The notes under the pieces: generated by a model
Seen by the model: the letters and a program-made list of their open reading frames with translations, nothing else
Told to the model about the DNA's origin: nothing
Database searches by the model: none
Translations under genes and position numbers: made by a program
Assembly (NCBI GenBank): GCA_963736175.1
Contig: CAVTNU010000007.1
Location: 68,450 to 132,449 of the forward strand
Length of the DNA: 64,000 nucleotides
Reading direction: 5' to 3'
DNA from: Rhodoblastus sp963736175
GTDB lineage: Bacteria > Pseudomonadota > Alphaproteobacteria > Rhizobiales > Beijerinckiaceae
Shown here: positions 63,572-64,000 of the stretch, piece after piece
Layout: the number at the start of each line of letters is the position of its first letter
Position numbering within the stretch: position 1 is the first letter of the stretch

Positions 63572-64000
63572 CTGTCGTGCAATCCTGCCATCGGGGGCCT
63601 TGCAAAGGGTCACCTCGTACGCGAGATAGATGCCCTGGGCGGTGAAATGGCCCGGGTTAGCGATCGGTCCGGGCAAGACAATTCAGGATGCTGAACCTGT
63701 CGAAGGGACCGGCAGTCTGGTCCCTTCGAGCACAGGCAGACAGGATGCTCTACCGTCACTCCATGAGGATTGTGCTCGAATCTCAGGAGCATCTAACGAT
63801 AAAGCAAGGGATGGTCGAGAAGGTCATCGCGGAAGACGGCAAAGGCGACCGGGGTCATGACCTCTCTCGGCGTGCTTTACGGCGCGCCTGCGGTAATCGT
63901 AACAACGGGGACTCTTTAAATGGCCTTATGCACATCGGCGTAGACAATTTTCAGGCTGGCAGGGCGGGAGAATTCGCCTCTGTCGGGCTCTCCTATTTCC
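63572..64000 (+). pseudogene. mnmG: mnmG (gidA) internal fragment with several frameshifts
   Basis: The sequence reads LSCNPAIGGLAKGHLVREID, then QFRMLNLSKGPAVWSLRAQA (from 63679 in another frame), QGMVEKVIAEDG, then TGVMTSLGVLYGAPAVIV in a third frame, and LNGLMHIGVDNFQAGRAG to the window end. These follow one another as in MnmG, the tRNA-uridine modification flavoenzyme, starting about 50 residues into the protein. At least three frameshifts (about 63671, 63844 and 63914) separate them. It has no start and is joined in frame to katG at 63569-63571. It continues beyond the window. Confidence 0.82.

Noticed and set aside
63690..63733. 11-bp inverted repeat TCGAAGGGACC/GGTCCCTTCGA first taken for an intergenic hairpin repeat
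   Set aside because: In the right frame this stretch encodes the MnmG residues LNLSKGPAVWSLRAQAD, so the dyad lies in coding remnant.
1..64000. tRNA, rRNA, CRISPR arrays, riboswitches
   Set aside because: None recognised by eye; small structured RNAs could be missed without a covariance search.

Overview
The window is GC-rich chromosomal DNA from an alphaproteobacterium, most likely of the Hyphomicrobiales (Rhizobiales). The evidence is glnE next to a PleC/DivJ-type PAS histidine kinase, an opgGH pair, a tlde1 (DUF2778) protein, sdhE just upstream of mfd, and CtrA-type TTAA-N7-TTAA boxes. The genus cannot be fixed from the sequence. I saw no rRNA, tRNA or CRISPR array.

Layout. 1-9.8 kb: the end of an aldehyde dehydrogenase gene, ilvD, an acetate-permease operon (DUF485-actP) that ends in a strong terminator, a cNMP/CBS/DUF294 protein with a DEDDh exonuclease, an enoyl-CoA hydratase, and a convergent quinone oxidoreductase. 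10-15.5 kb: one very large gene that fuses about 740 residues of polytopic membrane protein to a GH94 glycoside phosphorylase. 15.5-29.2 kb: an FtsK-type translocase without membrane helices, a HAMP histidine kinase coupled to glnE, a PAS histidine kinase with a CtrA-like box, pepN, and a LOG-family gene. 29.9-34.7 kb: an operon of a periplasmic binding protein, a di-haem DUF1111 protein and a TonB-dependent receptor, probably for metal uptake.

34.7-37.5 kb is an accessory scar. A trypsin-like protease lies between two truncated ORFs that stop at copies of one palindromic REP sequence. One REP copy follows the C-terminal third of a REP-associated Y1 transposase (RAYT), and another site is a complete REPIN. 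The scar is bracketed by an 84-bp direct repeat that resembles the 3' end of a LOG gene.

37.5-56.5 kb is mostly housekeeping: an XRE regulator, a coiled-coil membrane protein, opgG-opgH (periplasmic glucan), glmU and glmS (separated by a 272-bp element with 24-bp inverted ends), a DUF502 protein, recG, a tlde1 protein, sdhE, mfd and an FMN reductase. The opgGH pair, glmU/glmS and the GH94 fusion all concern envelope or periplasmic sugars.

56.6-64 kb is again disturbed. The 3' third of a patatin gene is duplicated around the N-terminal piece of a RAYT and its REP. Upstream in the same operon are an incomplete AMP-binding-like protein and a peptide-binding protein. An intact oxyR then faces a katG that is frameshifted, truncated and joined to a multiply frameshifted mnmG fragment at the window edge. 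No single new system stands out. The best candidates for follow-up are the membrane-GH94 fusion, the binding protein/DUF1111/TonB operon and the RAYT/REPIN family with its scars.
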